From Fusibacter sp. A1 (GTDB lineage Bacteria > Bacillota > Clostridia > Peptostreptococcales > Acidaminobacteraceae), in assembly GCF_004125825.1 (NCBI RefSeq), contig NZ_QQWI01000003.1:248001-312000 (forward strand): 64,000 nt of DNA. Reading direction: 5' to 3'. The notes under the pieces are model-generated. The model ran no database searches, had not been told where the DNA came from, and saw nothing but the letters and a program-made list of their open reading frames with translations. Within the stretch, counting starts at the first letter, position 1. Each line of letters starts with the position of its first letter. Below, piece by piece: positions 53,435 to 62,067 of the stretch. A program made the translations under genes and the position numbers.

Positions 53435-53890
53435 TCAGAGCAGTATTTTTGACATGATATAATTTGTCACTAGATCGGTATGTACCTTCATTCCATATTT
53501 CTTATAAAGACTGATGGCAGGTGTATTCTTGACGCTTACTTTCAAGCGGTACTCCTTAAGTCCTTTTTCTTTAAAAAAAGCTTCGGCCCGGTTCAATATC
53601 TGAGCGCCGTAGCCTTGACCTCTTGCGGTGTTTGTCAGATATAAAAGGCTGATGTAACCGAAGGTGGCATCCGCCTCTTCTTTGATCACCATACCCAGCT
53701 GCCCTATGATCTGATTGTCTTTCAGTACCAGCAGTTGGCCTTCCGGCAGCTTTTCGATCCTACCAGTGAGTCGGTTCTCATACGCGGTCGCATCAAAATC
53801 TTCCGTACTGCCATAGGCCACAAACTGAGTATCTTCTCTAAATCCAATAATCATTTGAACATCATTCAGGCTGACTTTTCTAAACTCCAT
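53435..53890 (-). CDS. GNAT-family N-acetyltransferase, 151 aa
   Basis: Carries the acetyl-CoA fold: IGQLGMVIKEEADATFGYISLLYL in the core, the loop ARGQGYGAQILNRAE near residue 92, and a late SLYKKYGMKVHTD. Substrate unknown; the family also includes ribosomal-protein and antibiotic acetylases. AGGGGG precedes the ATG. A solitary gene. Confidence 0.85.
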   Translation of the reverse strand: MEFRKVSLNDVQMIIGFREDTQFVAYGSTEDFDATAYENRLTGRIEKLPEGQLLVLKDNQIIGQLGMVIKEEADATFGYISLLYLTNTARGQGYGAQILNRAEAFFKEKGLKEYRLKVSVKNTPAISLYKKYGMKVHTDLVTNYIMSKILL

Positions 53891-53929
53891 GGCAATACCC
53901 CCTATTTATACTTCATTATAACATACCAA

Positions 53930-53970
53930 AAATAAAAAAATGGCAAGAGGAACACTTTCACTCTTGCCAC
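53930..53970 (-). terminator. Terminator of the copper operon
   Basis: Minus strand TGGCAAGAG / CTCTTGCCA with an 11-base loop, followed by TTTTTTTATTTTT, eight bases after the copZ stop. Confidence 0.92.
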
Positions 53971-53978
53971 TTTGTAAC

Positions 53979-54188
53979 TTATTCTATGCCGACTACGTCA
54001 TAACCCGCATCATCGACAGTTTCAGTAAGCAGTTCGTTAGAAATCTCAGCTGTCAACTCAATAGTCGCTGTTTTCGCTTCCAGGTTCACCTCGACGCTTG
54101 CTACTCCGTCAAGTCCTCCGAGCGCCTTTTCCACTCTACCTTTGCAGTGACCACAAGACATACCTTCGATTTTTAGTGTTTTTTTCAT
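53979..54188 (-). CDS. copZ: Copper chaperone CopZ
   Basis: A 69-residue heavy-metal-associated (HMA) domain protein. The copper site GMSCGHCKGRVEKAL has Cys residues in MxCxxC at about 10-15. The rest follows the beta-alpha-beta-beta-alpha-beta order of CopZ. It delivers Cu(I) to CopA or a repressor in the cytoplasm. GGAGG precedes the ATG. It is the last gene of the operon with copA, 22 bases after its stop. Confidence 0.93.
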   Translation of the reverse strand: MKKTLKIEGMSCGHCKGRVEKALGGLDGVASVEVNLEAKTATIELTAEISNELLTETVDDAGYDVVGIE

Positions 54189-54210
54189 GAGTTCCTCCGT
54201 TTGATAGTTT

Positions 54211-56664
54211 TTAATAGGGTTTTGGTTTAAATCCTTTAAGTCTCAAAGCATTAGTTACAACGCTTACGCTAGACATACTCATCGCAGCTGCCGCAAACAT
54301 AGGGTTCAAAAGCGGTCCGCCGAATATATGAAATACACCCGCAGCAAGCGGTATGCCTAATGTGTTGTAAAAGAACGCCCAAAACAGATTTTGCTTGATG
54401 TTCTTTATGGTCGCCCTACTCAGTTCTATGGTAGTGACTACATCGTTAAGGTCGTTCTTCATGAGTACGACATCCGCGCTTTCGGCAGCAATATCCGTTC
54501 CAGAGCCGATAGCGAAACCGACATCCGCTCGTGCCAGTGCGGGAGCGTCGTTGACCCCGTCTCCCACCATGGCCGTATGGTAGCCTTCGGCGATTAGTTT
54601 TTCAATGACTGCAGCCTTTTGATCGGGCATCACTTCGGCGATTACCTCATCTATGCCAGCCTGGGCTGCGATAGCATTCGCCGTATCTGTATGGTCACCC
54701 GTGAGCATCACCGTTTTGATGCCCAGGTTTCTAAACCTTTTGACTGCTATGATACTGCTTTCTTTGATAGGATCCTGCACGGTGATAAGTCCACCATAAC
54801 TTCCGTCAACAGCAATCAGCATCGTTGTCTTTCCTTGCTTGGCGTAATAAGAAACCGATACCTCGCTAGGCAGTGCTATATTTTTGTGTTTCATCAGCGC
54901 TTCGTTGCCGATCATGACTTCACGTGGTCCAAGTGAGACGACAATTCCTTTTCCAGTGATGTTCTCGAACTTACTTATCTCTTCAAACTCCTCTGTCACC
55001 GTCAATGCTTTACGAACAATCGCTTTTGCCAGAGGATGTTCTGATCCCGCCTCAGCAGAGCCAATCAATCTTAAAAGTTGCACTTCGTCACCTAAACGTG
55101 CAGGTACCACATCAATCACTTCAGGTTGTCCATAGGTGATAGTTCCTGTTTTATCCAGCACCACTGCGTTCAGCTTATGCGTGTTTTCAAGGGCTTCGCC
55201 ACTTTTTATAAAGACTCCGTGCTCAGCGCCTTTTCCTGTTCCTACCATGATAGCCGTAGGTGTCGCAAGTCCGAGAGCACATGGACATGCGATGACAAGT
55301 ACTGCAATGAATATCTTTAATGAGAACCGTATGTCACCGGTCGCGATAAACCATGCGATACCGCTTAACGAAGCTATCGCCATGACAATGGGTACGAAGT
55401 ATCCTGAAATGATATCCGCTATCCTGGCGATCGGAGCTTTTTGCCCTTGGGCGTCCTCCACCATTTTTATGATGGATGCAAGCAGTGAATCACTTCCAAT
55501 TTTCAGGGTTTCGACTTCAAGTAGTCCGTTGGTGTTGATACTGCCACCAACCACATCGTCACCCACCGTCTTATCAACCGGTATGCTTTCACCGCTGATC
55601 ATCGATTCATCAATAGAGGAACCGCCTTTTGTGATTCTGCCGTCAACAGGAATCGCCTCACCAGGTCTGACCAGTACGATATCCGAGACCTCTACTTCAT
55701 CGATACGCATCACGACAACTTCTTTACCAACAATGACAGACGCTTCTTTCGGCTGAAGGTTGATCAGTTTCTTGATCGCTTCGCTGGTTCTTGACTTGCT
55801 TCTGGTTTCCAGATACTTACCAAGCATGATGAGTGCGATAATCACAGCAGCTGTTTCGTAGTATAGGCTTTCCACATAAGTGGTGACGCCGGTGCTGATC
55901 ATGTATGTCGCATAAAGGCTATAGATTATCGCAGCAGATGTTCCTACTGCAATGAGAGAGTCCATATTCGGGTTTCTCTTGATTAGTGTCTTGAAACCGA
56001 CCGTGTAAAACTTATACCCTGCCACAATAACCGGTATTGTCAGTGCCAGCTGCACTAAGGCGTATCTAAGAGGATACATGCCCGAGTGCAAGAAGGCGGG
56101 AATCGGCAAGCCTACCATGTGGCCCATTGCAAGGTACAACAGCACTATCGTGAATCCCATCGCAACTTTAAACTTCAGCCACATGATTTTTGTCGCATTT
56201 TCCTTTTCGATCGTATGGTAATCCGTGATCTCATCTTTGATCACTTCTTTTGGCGTATAGCCGATTTTTTGTATTTTGGATTTGATCTCAGAGACTCTGA
56301 GCATATCGACATCAAAGTCGATCACAGCGATATTGGTAGTCAGGTTCACACTGATACTGTTGACACCATCCATTCTTCCAACACCGCGCTCAATGGCGCT
56401 CGAACATGCGGAGCAGGTCATTCCATCCACAGCAATCTTGACTACCTTGCTGTTATGGTGTACATTCGCACCGTAACCGGCTTTTTCAATGGCGGCGATC
56501 ACCATCTCTTCTGTCACATGCTCATCTTCATAACTTATTTCAAGTTGATCCGTCGTAAGGTTCACAGCAGCTGCGGATATACCGGGAACCTTTCCCACGG
56601 CACGTTCCACCGCCCTAGAGCAAGCGGAACAGGTCATCCCTTCAACATCAAATTTTTTCTTCAT
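54211..56664 (-). CDS. copA: Copper-exporting P1B-type ATPase
   Basis: Exports Cu(I) across the membrane. It has 817 residues: two N-terminal HMA domains ([13 protein letters not shown] at about 9 and [13 protein letters not shown] at about 80), eight membrane segments, TGES-type actuator ([11 protein letters not shown]), the channel motif [11 protein letters not shown] in helix 6, the phosphorylation site DKTGT, the HP motif GSEHPLA and [10 protein letters not shown]. The two ends YN and MSS of helices 7 and 8 ([24 protein letters not shown]) are those of Cu(I) pumps. TAGGAGG precedes the ATG. It is the third gene of an operon starting with an HTH gene. Confidence 0.97.
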   Translation of the reverse strand: MKKKFDVEGMTCSACSRAVERAVGKVPGISAAAVNLTTDQLEISYEDEHVTEEMVIAAIEKAGYGANVHHNSKVVKIAVDGMTCSACSSAIERGVGRMDGVNSISVNLTTNIAVIDFDVDMLRVSEIKSKIQKIGYTPKEVIKDEITDYHTIEKENATKIMWLKFKVAMGFTIVLLYLAMGHMVGLPIPAFLHSGMYPLRYALVQLALTIPVIVAGYKFYTVGFKTLIKRNPNMDSLIAVGTSAAIIYSLYATYMISTGVTTYVESLYYETAAVIIALIMLGKYLETRSKSRTSEAIKKLINLQPKEASVIVGKEVVVMRIDEVEVSDIVLVRPGEAIPVDGRITKGGSSIDESMISGESIPVDKTVGDDVVGGSINTNGLLEVETLKIGSDSLLASIIKMVEDAQGQKAPIARIADIISGYFVPIVMAIASLSGIAWFIATGDIRFSLKIFIAVLVIACPCALGLATPTAIMVGTGKGAEHGVFIKSGEALENTHKLNAVVLDKTGTITYGQPEVIDVVPARLGDEVQLLRLIGSAEAGSEHPLAKAIVRKALTVTEEFEEISKFENITGKGIVVSLGPREVMIGNEALMKHKNIALPSEVSVSYYAKQGKTTMLIAVDGSYGGLITVQDPIKESSIIAVKRFRNLGIKTVMLTGDHTDTANAIAAQAGIDEVIAEVMPDQKAAVIEKLIAEGYHTAMVGDGVNDAPALARADVGFAIGSGTDIAAESADVVLMKNDLNDVVTTIELSRATIKNIKQNLFWAFFYNTLGIPLAAGVFHIFGGPLLNPMFAAAAMSMSSVSVVTNALRLKGFKPKPY

Positions 56665-56673
56665 AATATCCTC

Positions 56674-56940
56674 CTAAACAACTACCTTTATAAATAATGC
56701 TAGCTCAAGCAAAATCACTGCGGGTATTCCCCATATGAATTGCCATTTTTTTGTTTTGTGTCTGAACCAGGTCATACCGAAAAAGGTTCCGATTCCACCA
56801 CCTAGAAGGGTGATTGTCCAAAGCACCTTTTCAGGAATTCTCCACTTCGACTGCTTGGCCTTTTTCTTGTCCACTGCCATCACCAGCAGACCTGTGATAT
56901 TGATTAGGGCTAAGTAGATTAAGATCAATACACTATTCAT
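56674..56940 (-). CDS. DUF1294 membrane protein, 88 aa
   Basis: Three hydrophobic segments with the family pattern MAVDKKKAKQSKWRIPEKVLW, then LGGGIGTFFGMTWFRHKTKKW. The DUF1294 family has no known function. The start overlaps the end of the HTH gene by eight bases, and copA begins nine bases after the stop, so it belongs to the copper operon. Confidence 0.85.
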   Translation of the reverse strand: MNSVLILIYLALINITGLLVMAVDKKKAKQSKWRIPEKVLWTITLLGGGIGTFFGMTWFRHKTKKWQFIWGIPAVILLELALFIKVVV

Positions 56941-57415
56941 GTCGCTTCACCAGCTGCATGATCTGCTCGATGCTGGATGGGGTTCCCCAAACTACAAACC
57001 GGGCGATCTGCTCTTTGTCCTTATAGATATACTGGAACTTGGCGTTGTTGCCGCAACATGCGTCGTCGCTATTCAAAAGTTCCATAATCTCATTTGCTAT
57101 GGGTGTGGCTTCTTGTTTATCCTTCAAATTGATGTCGATGATCGAACAGATCTGTATCCTGCTGTCAGAACGGTAGTATTCGCTGTCCATAAAGACACAT
57201 AGGTCGTCTTCCTTGATATGGTCGTGTGAGACCTCCTTAAAGGGACCTCGATCACCGTTGAGATAAGCAGTCAGGTCTTCCTTCTTGACCTTCCACTGCC
57301 CTCCGATTCTAACCGCTTTGATCGCATCCGCATTGATATATCTTCTGACCGTTCTTGGACTGACATCTAATTTTTTCGCAATTTCATCTACTGTATATAA
57401 AGATTCGTTATTCAT
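56933..57415 (-). CDS. Excisionase-type helix-turn-helix protein leading the copper operon, 160 aa
   Basis: Residues 5-55 form a MerR/excisionase-type DNA-binding domain (YTVDEIAKKLDVSPRTVRRY, then IGGQWKVKKEDL). The 100-residue C-terminal part has four cysteines, at about 73, 90, 120 and 121. The last two form a CCGNN motif, followed by IARFVVWG. It does not match CsoR or CopY. Because it is the first gene before DUF1294-copA-copZ, it is a candidate metal-responsive regulator of the operon (inference). GAGGAGG precedes the ATG. Confidence 0.7.
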   Translation of the reverse strand: MNNESLYTVDEIAKKLDVSPRTVRRYINADAIKAVRIGGQWKVKKEDLTAYLNGDRGPFKEVSHDHIKEDDLCVFMDSEYYRSDSRIQICSIIDINLKDKQEATPIANEIMELLNSDDACCGNNAKFQYIYKDKEQIARFVVWGTPSSIEQIMQLVKRHE

Positions 57416-57438
57416 TTCTTATACCTCCTCTTACTTTT

Positions 57439-57466
57439 AGTATATTCCTATCCCAAAACAAAACAA
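57439..57466 (-). promoter_or_regulatory. Promoter of the copper operon
   Basis: Minus-strand TTGTTT (57466-57461), 16 bases, TATACT (57444-57439), a short distance before GAGGAGG. No CopY-type or CsoR-type operator is evident. Confidence 0.5.
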
Positions 57467-57477
57467 GACACAATGGT

Positions 57478-57509
57478 CAAAAAAAGACAAAGCGGACAAA
57501 TTGTCCGCT
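57478..57509 (-). terminator. Terminator after the 57516 gene
   Basis: AGCGGACAA / TTGTCCGCT, a tight stem of nine bp with one base between, followed on the minus strand by TTGTCTTTTTTT, six bases after the stop. Confidence 0.88.
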
Positions 57510-57515
57510 CGTTGG

Positions 57516-57899
57516 TCACTTAAATTCTAATGTCTTTAACCCAGAAAAATTTTTCGCCTCTTGTTCGTCTTCAATGACAAAGGCCTTGAAACGATCCTCC
57601 ACACCGACCTGTTTAAAGATGTAGTTCGTTTCAAGTTTCGTGACCGCATTATGGCAAATGGCCACATATTTATCAACATGGTTTGGTAGCGATTTGAAAA
57701 GTTCAATAAAGATACGATCCACTTCAGGAGGATATTCCGACAACATATTCCTTGTGTCTCCTACTACAATCGACGCATGATGCATCTGAACCATTTCTTT
57801 AATGTCCCTTGTGAGTTCAATCGCATCTGTCAAGGTCACCTTGTCCGAATCGATTTTGAAATACACGATACCGCTTTTATAAATAACTGGATTCACCAT
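57516..57899 (-). CDS. SpoIIAA-like-fold protein of unknown function, 127 aa
   Basis: Not firmly recognised. The alternating strands and helices (GIVYFKIDSDKVTLTDAIEL, then ASIVVGDTRNM, and KYVAICHNAVTKLETNYIFK) resemble small STAS/SpoIIAA-like stress or membrane-associated proteins. No catalytic residues stand out. AAAGGAGG precedes the ATG. It is a single gene with its own terminator, between the copper and B12 genes. Confidence 0.55.
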   Translation of the reverse strand: MVNPVIYKSGIVYFKIDSDKVTLTDAIELTRDIKEMVQMHHASIVVGDTRNMLSEYPPEVDRIFIELFKSLPNHVDKYVAICHNAVTKLETNYIFKQVGVEDRFKAFVIEDEQEAKNFSGLKTLEFK

Positions 57900-57984
57900 T
57901 TGTTAGCCTCCTTTTTATAGACGCTAATTACATACCCTGCAATGCTTTTGCTCACACTTTTTTTAATCGTTTTTACATAAGCAG

Positions 57985-58764
57985 CTAAAATATAGGCATA
58001 ATGTGCACCAGTTTGTTTTCTTTTTTGATAAGTTCGACTTCTATTCCATAGGCGGCTTTAAGATTTTCTGGAGTAAGCACCTCTTCAGGGGTGCCAGTAC
58101 TCAAAACAGTTCCCTGTTTCAAGAGCACGATGAAATCGCTGAATCTAAGTGCGAAGTTAAGATCATGCATCACAGCGATGACCGTCTTATTCGCTTCCCT
58201 TGCATGCCTGTGAATCAGTGATACCACATCTATCTGATGATGAATGTCAAGGTAGGTGATCGGTTCGTCAAGAAGCAGTATTTGAGCATCTTGAGCGATT
58301 GCCCTTGCAAGCACAACCCGTTGCCTTTCGCCACCGCTTAAGGTATTGATCGCACGGTCCCTAAACTGATAGGTATCTGTCTGCTCCATCGCTCTTTTCA
58401 CAACACCAATATCCGCTTTTGTTTCACCCTTGATTCCAGATACGTGCGGATGCCGTCCCATCATGACAACATCGAATGCGGAAAATCCGTATTCAAAATG
58501 ATTGACTTGGGGCACTAGCGACATGGTCTTTGCAAGCTCCATCGCCTTGTAATCATGAATGTCCATCTCGTTCACCCAGACCGTATTTCTGCGGGTAGGA
58601 ATCAGCTTAGCAATATGTTTGAGTAAGGTGGTTTTGCCAGAACCGTTGGGGCCGATGATACTTACAAAGTCACCTTTTGCAATCTTCAATTCAATCTGGT
58701 TTAAAACCGTTTCCTTGTCATAGGCAAAGGTCAGCTTATCGATCTTTATGGGGTAATTTGTCAT
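57985..58764 (-). CDS. btuD: Cobalamin ABC importer, ATPase
   Basis: The ATPase of a FecCD-type importer, 259 residues. Walker A GPNGSGKTT is near residue 38, signature LSGGERQRVVLARA near 142, and Walker B ILLLDEPITYLD near 162. The start overlaps the permease gene by four bases (ATGA). The cobalamin riboswitch at the head of the operon makes B12 the most likely substrate; siderophore transport is the alternative for this family. Confidence 0.88.
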   Translation of the reverse strand: MTNYPIKIDKLTFAYDKETVLNQIELKIAKGDFVSIIGPNGSGKTTLLKHIAKLIPTRRNTVWVNEMDIHDYKAMELAKTMSLVPQVNHFEYGFSAFDVVMMGRHPHVSGIKGETKADIGVVKRAMEQTDTYQFRDRAINTLSGGERQRVVLARAIAQDAQILLLDEPITYLDIHHQIDVVSLIHRHAREANKTVIAVMHDLNFALRFSDFIVLLKQGTVLSTGTPEEVLTPENLKAAYGIEVELIKKENKLVHIMPIF

Positions 58765-59816
58765 GATAACCCTCTTTTCTTATTACGAACGATAAGGTAG
58801 ATGAAATAAGGCGCACCTATCGCCGAGGTAATAATTCCAATCGGAATCTCCATCGGTATGATCGCCGTCCTTGCAACCGCATCACAGACCAGCATGAAGA
58901 TACCGCCTGCGATAATGGTATAGGGAAGCAATGACCTATTGTCAGGTCCTGTGATAAGTCTCAGCATATGGGGCACGACAAGACCGACAAATCCGATGAT
59001 TCCTGTAACAGCGACTGCGGCAGCTGTTGCAAGTGACGCAACCGCTAAAAGTATTTTTCTTTCCTTTTGAACATCCACTCCAAGGGACGATGCGCTTTCT
59101 TCACCTAGGGTAAGGATATTGAGCACCCTTCCCTTCAAGAGGAAGAACCCCATCGAAACCGCATAAAAGGGCAGTACGGTATAGATATGACGCCAACCGG
59201 TCGTCGACAGTGATCCATACGACCAGAATACGATCTGCTCGAGCTGGTCCCTATTGAATGTGATTAAAAGAGATAGGATCGAACTAAGGAAAAAGCTCAT
59301 CGCTATCCCGGTAAGAATAAGTGTCATCACGGGCGTTTTTCCACCGGATGAGGATACGCGGTATACAATAAACGTGGTCACCAGAGCGCCTATAAATGCG
59401 GCGACACTGATACTGCTGATTCCGAACAGGCTCATCTCTAGTCCGAAGATCATCGTAGCGGCGGCTCCAAGAGCAGCTCCTGAAGATACTCCCAATACAA
59501 ACGGATCAGCCATTGGGTTTCTGAAGACACTTTGATACACCGTACCCGATCCGGCAAGAAGACCTCCCACCATGATGGCAAGAAGAATCCGAGGTATTCT
59601 TAGGTTTAGGATGATGGTCTGATGCATCTTGCTGATATCATCAATGTCTATCAGATTCCCAAGTAACGGAATACGATGGGCCATCACTCTCCACGCGCCG
59701 CTGAAAGATATGTCCGCAGCGCCTAGCGTTGCAGAGAATACCGCTAACAGCACCATCGCAAGGATACCGATAGCACAGATCAAATAGATCCCTCTTCGTT
59801 TTTCATAAAAAGTCAT
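58761..59816 (-). CDS. btuC: Cobalamin ABC importer, permease (FecCD family)
   Basis: A membrane permease of 351 residues with about ten hydrophobic segments. The family signatures are NLRIPRILLAIMVGGLLAGSGTVYQ and RNPMADPFVLGVSSGAALGA at the start, and GFVGLVVPHMLRLITGPDNR near the end, the ATPase-contact loop. I chose the ATG at 59816; an ATG six codons earlier forms part of its ribosome site. It works as a dimer with BtuD and BtuF. Confidence 0.88.
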   Translation of the reverse strand: MTFYEKRRGIYLICAIGILAMVLLAVFSATLGAADISFSGAWRVMAHRIPLLGNLIDIDDISKMHQTIILNLRIPRILLAIMVGGLLAGSGTVYQSVFRNPMADPFVLGVSSGAALGAAATMIFGLEMSLFGISSISVAAFIGALVTTFIVYRVSSSGGKTPVMTLILTGIAMSFFLSSILSLLITFNRDQLEQIVFWSYGSLSTTGWRHIYTVLPFYAVSMGFFLLKGRVLNILTLGEESASSLGVDVQKERKILLAVASLATAAAVAVTGIIGFVGLVVPHMLRLITGPDNRSLLPYTIIAGGIFMLVCDAVARTAIIPMEIPIGIITSAIGAPYFIYLIVRNKKRGLS

Positions 59817-59911
59817 AACCGCCACTCTCCACATCCAATAAACTTATACTTGCAGTACGTCTGATACTATCCAATAAACAGGAAAAAGGGACAGATTTGT
59901 CCCCTAGTCAC

Positions 59912-60886
59912 CTAAAATAATTCCGGATGCAACAATTCTGCAATCGCTTTTAGTCCTTGCGCAATTCTTGGGCCCTGGATGCTAAGCAGGTCGCTGTCGA
60001 TTTCAAGCACTCTACCTTCTTTTACAGCATCCAACACCTGATAATTCTCATGAGTTGAAAAACCAGCCAAGGAGTCATATTTGTCAGAGACCAGAACCAC
60101 CTCTGGATTATGTTCAACGAGCTTCTCTAAACTATATACCCAGTGCTCGCCGTCTTTAGCGATATTATCGCCGCCAGCCATCGTAAGCATGTCGTTGATG
60201 AAGGTATCACCTGTCGCAGTATAATCGCTTTCACCGAAACCGACAACATAGTAGACTGATTTGGCTTCCACGCCGTCCAGAACATCCGTTACAAGTTTTA
60301 CATCCGCACGCATCGAATCGATCACTGCCTCGGCATCCGCCTTGTGGTTTGTGATCAGACCTGCGTTAAGGGTAGTTTCATATACTCCTTCAAAACTCTC
60401 TTGGGCTTTTAATACGAACACTTTAATATCAAGTGCCTCAAGTTGAATCAGCACTTCTTCTTTAAACAGACTCGCTACGATAACCACATCCGGTTCAAGA
60501 GCGACGATTGATTCCACATTAGGTTCTCTGATCGTGCCGACAGAAGGCACTTCTGTCGTTTCTTGAGGATACAGACAGTAATCCGTTCTTCCAACGAGTT
60601 TGTCTCCAGCACCGACAGCATACAGCGTTTCAGTCACCGATGGAGCAAGTGAGACGATTCTCATCGGTTCTTTCTCTAGTACTACTTCCCTATCTTCCCC
60701 ATCGACTATTGTCAGTGGATAAACAGTAGCTTCAGCAGTCTTTTCCTCATTTGCCGATTCGACCGCCACGTTTTCAGTTGTCTGCTGACCGATATCGGTC
60801 TCCGTAGTTTCCACTTCTTGTGTACACCCTGTGAACAACGCTGCCATCAGCATCACGCACATCATTAAAATACTTATCTTTTTCAT
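59912..60886 (-). CDS. btuF: Cobalamin-binding lipoprotein
   Basis: A substrate-binding protein of 324 residues. The signal peptide ends in the lipobox LFTGC (Cys near residue 21), followed by a Thr/Glu-rich linker. The mature part has the BtuF/FecB helical-backbone fold: RIVSLAPSVTETLYAVGAGDKLVGRTDYC near residue 78, and PDVVIVASLF and PEVVLVSDKYD. I chose the ATG at 60886, which has AGGAGG upstream, not the start of the long frame, which would read into the riboswitch. It is the first gene of btuFCD. Confidence 0.9.
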   Translation of the reverse strand: MKKISILMMCVMLMAALFTGCTQEVETTETDIGQQTTENVAVESANEEKTAEATVYPLTIVDGEDREVVLEKEPMRIVSLAPSVTETLYAVGAGDKLVGRTDYCLYPQETTEVPSVGTIREPNVESIVALEPDVVIVASLFKEEVLIQLEALDIKVFVLKAQESFEGVYETTLNAGLITNHKADAEAVIDSMRADVKLVTDVLDGVEAKSVYYVVGFGESDYTATGDTFINDMLTMAGGDNIAKDGEHWVYSLEKLVEHNPEVVLVSDKYDSLAGFSTHENYQVLDAVKEGRVLEIDSDLLSIQGPRIAQGLKAIAELLHPELF

Positions 60887-60917
60887 CTTATCCTCCTGGA
60901 AATAAAAAAATAACCGC

Positions 60918-60955
60918 ACAAAAAATGACGCGATTAATTTCAATCGTGACTCATC
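60918..60955 (-). terminator. Riboswitch-linked terminator
   Basis: Minus strand ATGAGTCACGATT / AATCGCGTCAT (with a two-base bulge and one mismatch) followed by TTTTTT, between the riboswitch and the btuF ribosome site. It fits an expression platform that stops transcription when B12 is bound. Confidence 0.65.
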
Positions 60956-60965
60956 ATTCCTCGTG

Positions 60966-61125
60966 ATTATCAACAAATATCGGCAGGTCTCCTGACTTCA
61001 CATCATCATCATTTCTACCCTTCCCGGCTTCCCAGTGGTCGTAGTTGACTCCGTGTTACAGTGGCGGGACCGCGCTGGACTTGAACCAGCTTCCCTATTA
61101 AGCATATGCACCAATATTTCATGTT
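60966..61125 (-). ncRNA. Cobalamin (adenosylcobalamin) riboswitch
   Basis: On the minus strand the conserved elements follow in order: GGTGCAT, TTAATAGGGAAGCTGGT, CAAGTCCAGCGCGGTCCC, the B12-box-type GCCACTGTAA, CACTGGGAAGCCGGGAAGG, and GTCAGGAGACCTGCC at the 3' end. These match the core of cobalamin riboswitches. The aptamer lies about 80 bases before the btuF start, followed by a terminator. Confidence 0.95.
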
Positions 61126-61779
61126 ATTAAGTTCACTATCAGTATATAGAGACTGCACAGATAAAGCAAACGTTTTTTAGCACAGATTCACTTGAGTTCT
61201 CCGTGCATAGGGTTAGTTTTTATACATTTTATTAGCTATCCACATAATAAAGGGCTCTATAAAGCCGATTGCACTCATTTTTGTACACATTGTCCACAAG
61301 TTACCCACAGAAATTGTGAGTAACTTATAGGGTAAATTGCCCGTTTTTCATGTGCGAAAATTCATAAACTAAGTCCATTTCTTCATAATGAAACATATTT
61401 ATGCATAGGAGTGTATAAAATTCTGTTTGCATAATTGACTCACCCCGCATTTGGGATCGACAAGATGTAATCGACCGCCGCTTAAATGTTATCCTTAGTA
61501 TCCACATGTTATCCACACACATTTCACAGAAACTTTCGTAAATAGAACGTATTTTCGCCCTTGCAATTACATCAATCTATCGCTCCATCGCTAATACCCT
61601 CACTTCGTTTATACACAGCTTATCCACATGCCTGTTAATTCTCATTTTTCAGAATATACACGCATAACAAAATACCGATGTCAATACTCTAGAAAAAAAA
61701 ACTAAAATGAAAATGCATAAAAAGTGTGGCGCGAAACATAAGTATATGATAATATTCTAATATAGAAATGGAGGTCGAC
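61126..61779. other. DnaA-box cluster in a 650-base gene-free region
   Basis: The + strand reads TTATCCACA exactly at 61509-61517 and 61620-61628. One-mismatch copies are at 61236 (CTATCCACA), 61290 (TTGTCCACA), 61301 (TTACCCACA), 61498 (GTATCCACA) and 61609 (TTATACACA), and a two-mismatch copy is at 61281. A perfect inverted box TGTGGATAA at 61853-61861 lies inside the next gene. Three pairs (61290/61301, 61498/61509, 61609/61620) are each exactly 11 bases apart. The right flank (about 61680-61770) is very A+T-rich. A 65-codon frame in this region has no ribosome site and is not called. The function could be an origin element or a DnaA-titrating or reactivating locus. Confidence 0.85.
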
Positions 61780-62067
61780 ATGACAAAAGAAACAATCATC
61801 CAAGTCTATAAGGCGATCGGGCATGAGACAAGATTGAATATCCTAAAGTTTCTGTGGATAAACTCGCAACAATGCGTCTGTGAGATCCAAAAAGACTTGG
61901 AACTTGAACAATCAAACATATCACAACACCTGAGACTCTTAAAGACATCCGGAATCATTACCCATACTAAAGTAGGAAACTTCATGCATTACCGTATCAA
62001 CGATCAACACGAGATGTATCCAATCATAAAGGAGGCGATTCTTCATTATGTTCGAAGCACTAGCTGA
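61780..62067 (+). CDS. arsR: ArsR-family metalloregulator
   Basis: A 95-residue winged-helix repressor. The metal site is visible as QCVCEI (Cys32 and Cys34), the CxC element of arsenic-type sensors, followed by the recognition helix QSNISQHLRLLKTSGII. In this family As(III) or Sb(III) binding releases DNA. The ATG at 61780 has GGAGG five bases upstream; a frame starting four codons earlier uses the ATG that is part of the ribosome site. AT-rich repeats upstream (ATGATAATATTCTAATAT) may be its operator. It contains an inverted DnaA box. The permease start overlaps its end. Confidence 0.88.
   Translation: MTKETIIQVYKAIGHETRLNILKFLWINSQQCVCEIQKDLELEQSNISQHLRLLKTSGIITHTKVGNFMHYRINDQHEMYPIIKEAILHYVRSTS

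Noticed and set aside
55136..55756. A 206-codon plus-strand frame opposite copA
   Set aside because: Antisense shadow of the P-type ATPase with no start signal.
61325..61522. A 65-codon minus-strand frame in the DnaA-box region
   Set aside because: No ribosome binding site, no family resemblance, and it runs through the boxes themselves.
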